A stretch of DNA of 64,000 bases from Nitrosopumilaceae archaeon. Its GTDB lineage: Archaea; Thermoproteota; Nitrososphaeria; Nitrososphaerales; Nitrosopumilaceae. Positions 62,315-64,000 of this stretch are shown here, piece after piece. Each line of letters starts with the position of its first letter. Within the stretch, counting starts at the first letter, position 1. Below the pieces are notes generated by a model. The model worked only from the letters and a program-made list of their open reading frames with translations. It ran no database searches and was not told the DNA's origin. Where the stretch lies: contig JANQNN010000011.1 of NCBI GenBank assembly GCA_028279545.1, positions 116,148-180,147 of the forward strand, written 5' to 3'. The position numbers and the translations under genes are program-made.

Positions 62315-62989
62315 ATGGGTATCATGAATGTAAAAATTGGAACCTTTGGTTTGATTTTAAAAAATCAACGATTTGACAAAGACAAAGTGGTTTCTGAACT
62401 GACCAAAAGGGGATTCAAGAAAAAATACTACAAACTTGGACTGATGAAAGCATATCGCATGGATGGGACTGAAATCCCAAACAAGGTACATCCAAGTGAG
62501 GTCAGCGACCGGTACCAGCTATCGGGAAAACTATTTTCTGTTGCATTTACTGGAGATGATATATTATTCCACCACAAGTTTGGACAAAACACCTTAGAAA
62601 TTGCATACGATTTAGCAGAGTATGTCCATGAATTAAGATCAATTTTGAACACCTCGTTGAATTTTCTGACGTTTGAATTAAAGGATTATGAACTGATTCT
62701 ATTGCTTAGAGCAATTGGTTCAAAAAAACCACAGGATTACTTTACAAAATGGGCAAACAAATTGGCCTTGACTAACGAGATTGCTTCGGGAAAATCCATT
62801 CCAGATAAAATATACTATCCTGAAGAAATTAACAACAGGTGCACAACCAAGACTATTAGGATTGTAGAAAACGAGTACGCTATAGAGTTGAGATTTAAAT
62901 CACATGATTGGATGAAATTACTAGATGATTTGAAAAATTCAGAGAAGATTGGCAGGGAAATAATTCTGGGATTAGAAAATGAAAACTAG
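62315..62989 (+). CDS. Hypothetical soluble protein
   Basis: 224 residues, not recognised. N-terminal strands (VKIGTFGLILKNQRFDKDKV) and later NTLEIAYDLAEYVHELRSIL suggest alternating alpha/beta. There are no catalytic motifs or TM segments. Start ATG 62315; an in-frame ATG nine bases later is equally possible. The 62116-62314 gap upstream has no gene I can support. Confidence 0.55.
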   Translation: MGIMNVKIGTFGLILKNQRFDKDKVVSELTKRGFKKKYYKLGLMKAYRMDGTEIPNKVHPSEVSDRYQLSGKLFSVAFTGDDILFHHKFGQNTLEIAYDLAEYVHELRSILNTSLNFLTFELKDYELILLLRAIGSKKPQDYFTKWANKLALTNEIASGKSIPDKIYYPEEINNRCTTKTIRIVENEYAIELRFKSHDWMKLLDDLKNSEKIGREIILGLENEN

Positions 62990-63052
62990 CTTAGCCCAAA
63001 AAGATTTGAAGTAAGAATTAAAATCTAAAATATCAGATGGATTAAAAAATCC

Positions 63053-63349
63053 TTAGAGTTCGAGTCCAAACGATTCTGCCATACCTGCAAATTTTCTGTA
63101 ACTTTCCAAATATTTTCTTCCTTTCTCTGTAATAACAAATGTGTTTTTTGTATCAAACTCTCCTTTTGTGATTAGTCCTACCCCTGTCAGATTCTCAACA
63201 AGTTTTTTTAATTTAGAATGAGAAAGGTTTGCCCTTGTGATTAAGGTATTGGTATTAATTCCCTGTTGGCCAAACTCTTCTGTATTCTCTAAAAGATCTC
63301 CTATTATCCTTAGGCTTGATCTGTAATTGGCCACACGTGTATTTATCAT
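63053..63349 (-). CDS. Winged-helix transcriptional regulator
   Basis: 98 residues. The archaeal winged-helix pattern RSSLRIIGDLLENTEEFGQQ, then TRANLSHSKLKKLVENLTGV, then FVITEKGRKYLESYRKF is complete. Probably DNA-binding as a dimer. Divergent from amt with about 270 nt between starts, so it may regulate ammonium uptake; that is inferred from position only. Confidence 0.78.
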   Translation of the reverse strand: MINTRVANYRSSLRIIGDLLENTEEFGQQGINTNTLITRANLSHSKLKKLVENLTGVGLITKGEFDTKNTFVITEKGRKYLESYRKFAGMAESFGLEL

Positions 63350-63619
63350 CCAACTTCAATTTAAGTTGGCCGTTATCCAAATTTGGTTAGCAAAAAAAAA
63401 GTCATAGAATATTGCCTCCTGAGAATTTGAATTTTTTAGTTTATGTTATGCATATGTGGAGTTCAATTGGTCATTTTGTGTGTCTTTGGATCCCTACGAA
63501 CCCTTGGATCTCCAAGTCCTTGACCTACCACTCTTCATTTTTCTTATAAAATTCTTTGTATGATAATTATTCTATTAATTATCAAAATTGATAAATAGTA
63601 GAAGATTATTGAAATTTTA

Positions 63620-64000
63620 ATGACATTTAATACAATCAACAAACGACGATCTCAAAATTCCAATACTTTGCGGAAAACTCGTTCGGCTACACATAGAGGA
63701 TACAGGTTTCTAGAATTCAATAAAAATAAGTATGCTCTGTTACTTGTGGTTATAGTAGCCATTACAGCAACTGGTGCTATGTCACAAGCATTAGCACAAA
63801 GTGTTGATGATGGTATGGATGGGTACGTAAAAGGGACTAGCGGAATTTACACCGGTAACCCTAACGAATGCTGGTATGATGACGGCGAAGGTGGGATGCT
63901 TCCTTGTATGGTAGATACAGGTGACATGGCATTTATGCTAGTCGCAACGTCAATGGTACTCTTAATGTCTCCAGGAGTCGGATTCTTTTATGGCGGTTTA
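63620..64000 (+). CDS. amt: Ammonium transporter Amt, N-terminal part (cut by window edge)
   Basis: Channel for ammonium across the cytoplasmic membrane, central to ammonia oxidation. The window holds about 127 residues. A basic N-terminus and signal-like TM (YALLLVVIVAITATGAMSQA) are followed by GYVKGTSGIYTGNPNECWYD and then DTGDMAFMLVATSMVLLM and SPGVGFFYGGL. The last two are the first TM and conserved stretch of Amt proteins. The gene continues beyond the right edge. The pre-signal extension of about 38 residues is long, so a later start is conceivable. The 270-nt upstream gap is shared with the winged-helix gene. Confidence 0.9.
   Translation, partial: MTFNTINKRRSQNSNTLRKTRSATHRGYRFLEFNKNKYALLLVVIVAITATGAMSQALAQSVDDGMDGYVKGTSGIYTGNPNECWYDDGEGGMLPCMVDTGDMAFMLVATSMVLLMSPGVGFFYGGL

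Overview
The window is AT-rich archaeal DNA from an ammonia-oxidising Nitrososphaerota (Thaumarchaeota), most like Nitrosopumilus or Nitrosarchaeum. Pointers are the start of an Amt ammonium transporter at the right edge, secreted proteins with the PEWIK...W repeat and a cupredoxin, a single-gene archaeal uS11, RtcB, ThiL, archaeal GlmM-type mutase and PurB, many tiny zinc-finger proteins, and leaderless or TTG/GTG starts. No rRNA, tRNA or CRISPR array was seen.

Layout. 1-5 kb is housekeeping: ValRS (cut by the window edge), a QueD-type enzyme with an extra nuclease-like N-terminal domain, PCD, an asparagine-synthase-like enzyme, PurB and a solo Cas4-like nuclease. 5-11.9 kb starts with unknown small genes. 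It then has a CARF-type regulator co-directional with a PD-(D/E)XK-like protein, divergent from a tightly overlapping chain of genes: PIN domain, five or six mini-proteins, an MBL/beta-CASP RNase and an SDR. 11.9-24.5 kb is a defence island: a DISARM core (DrmA helicase, DrmB DUF1998, DrmC PLD), followed without gaps by a 1382-residue SF2 helicase that carries a PKD-like domain between its two RecA lobes, plus a MvaI/BcnI-type endonuclease and an amino-methyltransferase. 25.4-30.6 kb looks like a small integrated element: tyrosine integrase, RHH protein, phage-type ATPase, zinc fingers. It ends near a 120-nt sequence closed by perfect 14-bp inverted repeats.

31-36.5 kb returns to core genes (RtcB, uS11, ThiL, GlmM). 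A second, compositionally different tyrosine recombinase (36.6-38.3 kb) is followed by two dense repeat clusters. 39.8-45.5 kb is a second defence-like cassette: an AbrB protein, a SIR2-like NADase gene, a HEPN-motif gene and a winged-helix/transmembrane gene. The last three lie between about 80-nt inverted repeats and 20-bp direct repeats, and are followed by the wreck of a DUF4297/Cap4-like gene. 46-54.9 kb is accessory envelope and redox material, including two convergent copies of a winged-helix plus membrane-protein gene pair. In both copies the conserved start of the winged-helix protein is out of frame with the nearest ATG. 55-60.4 kb is a pair of large secreted proteins, the second an Asp-box propeller. 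60.5-64 kb has signalling genes, a winged-helix gene and amt.

The two best candidates for an undescribed system are the DISARM variant with the PKD-split helicase and linked type II restriction pair, and the repeat-framed SIR2/HEPN/winged-helix-TM cassette. All family assignments are from reading motifs; no search was run.
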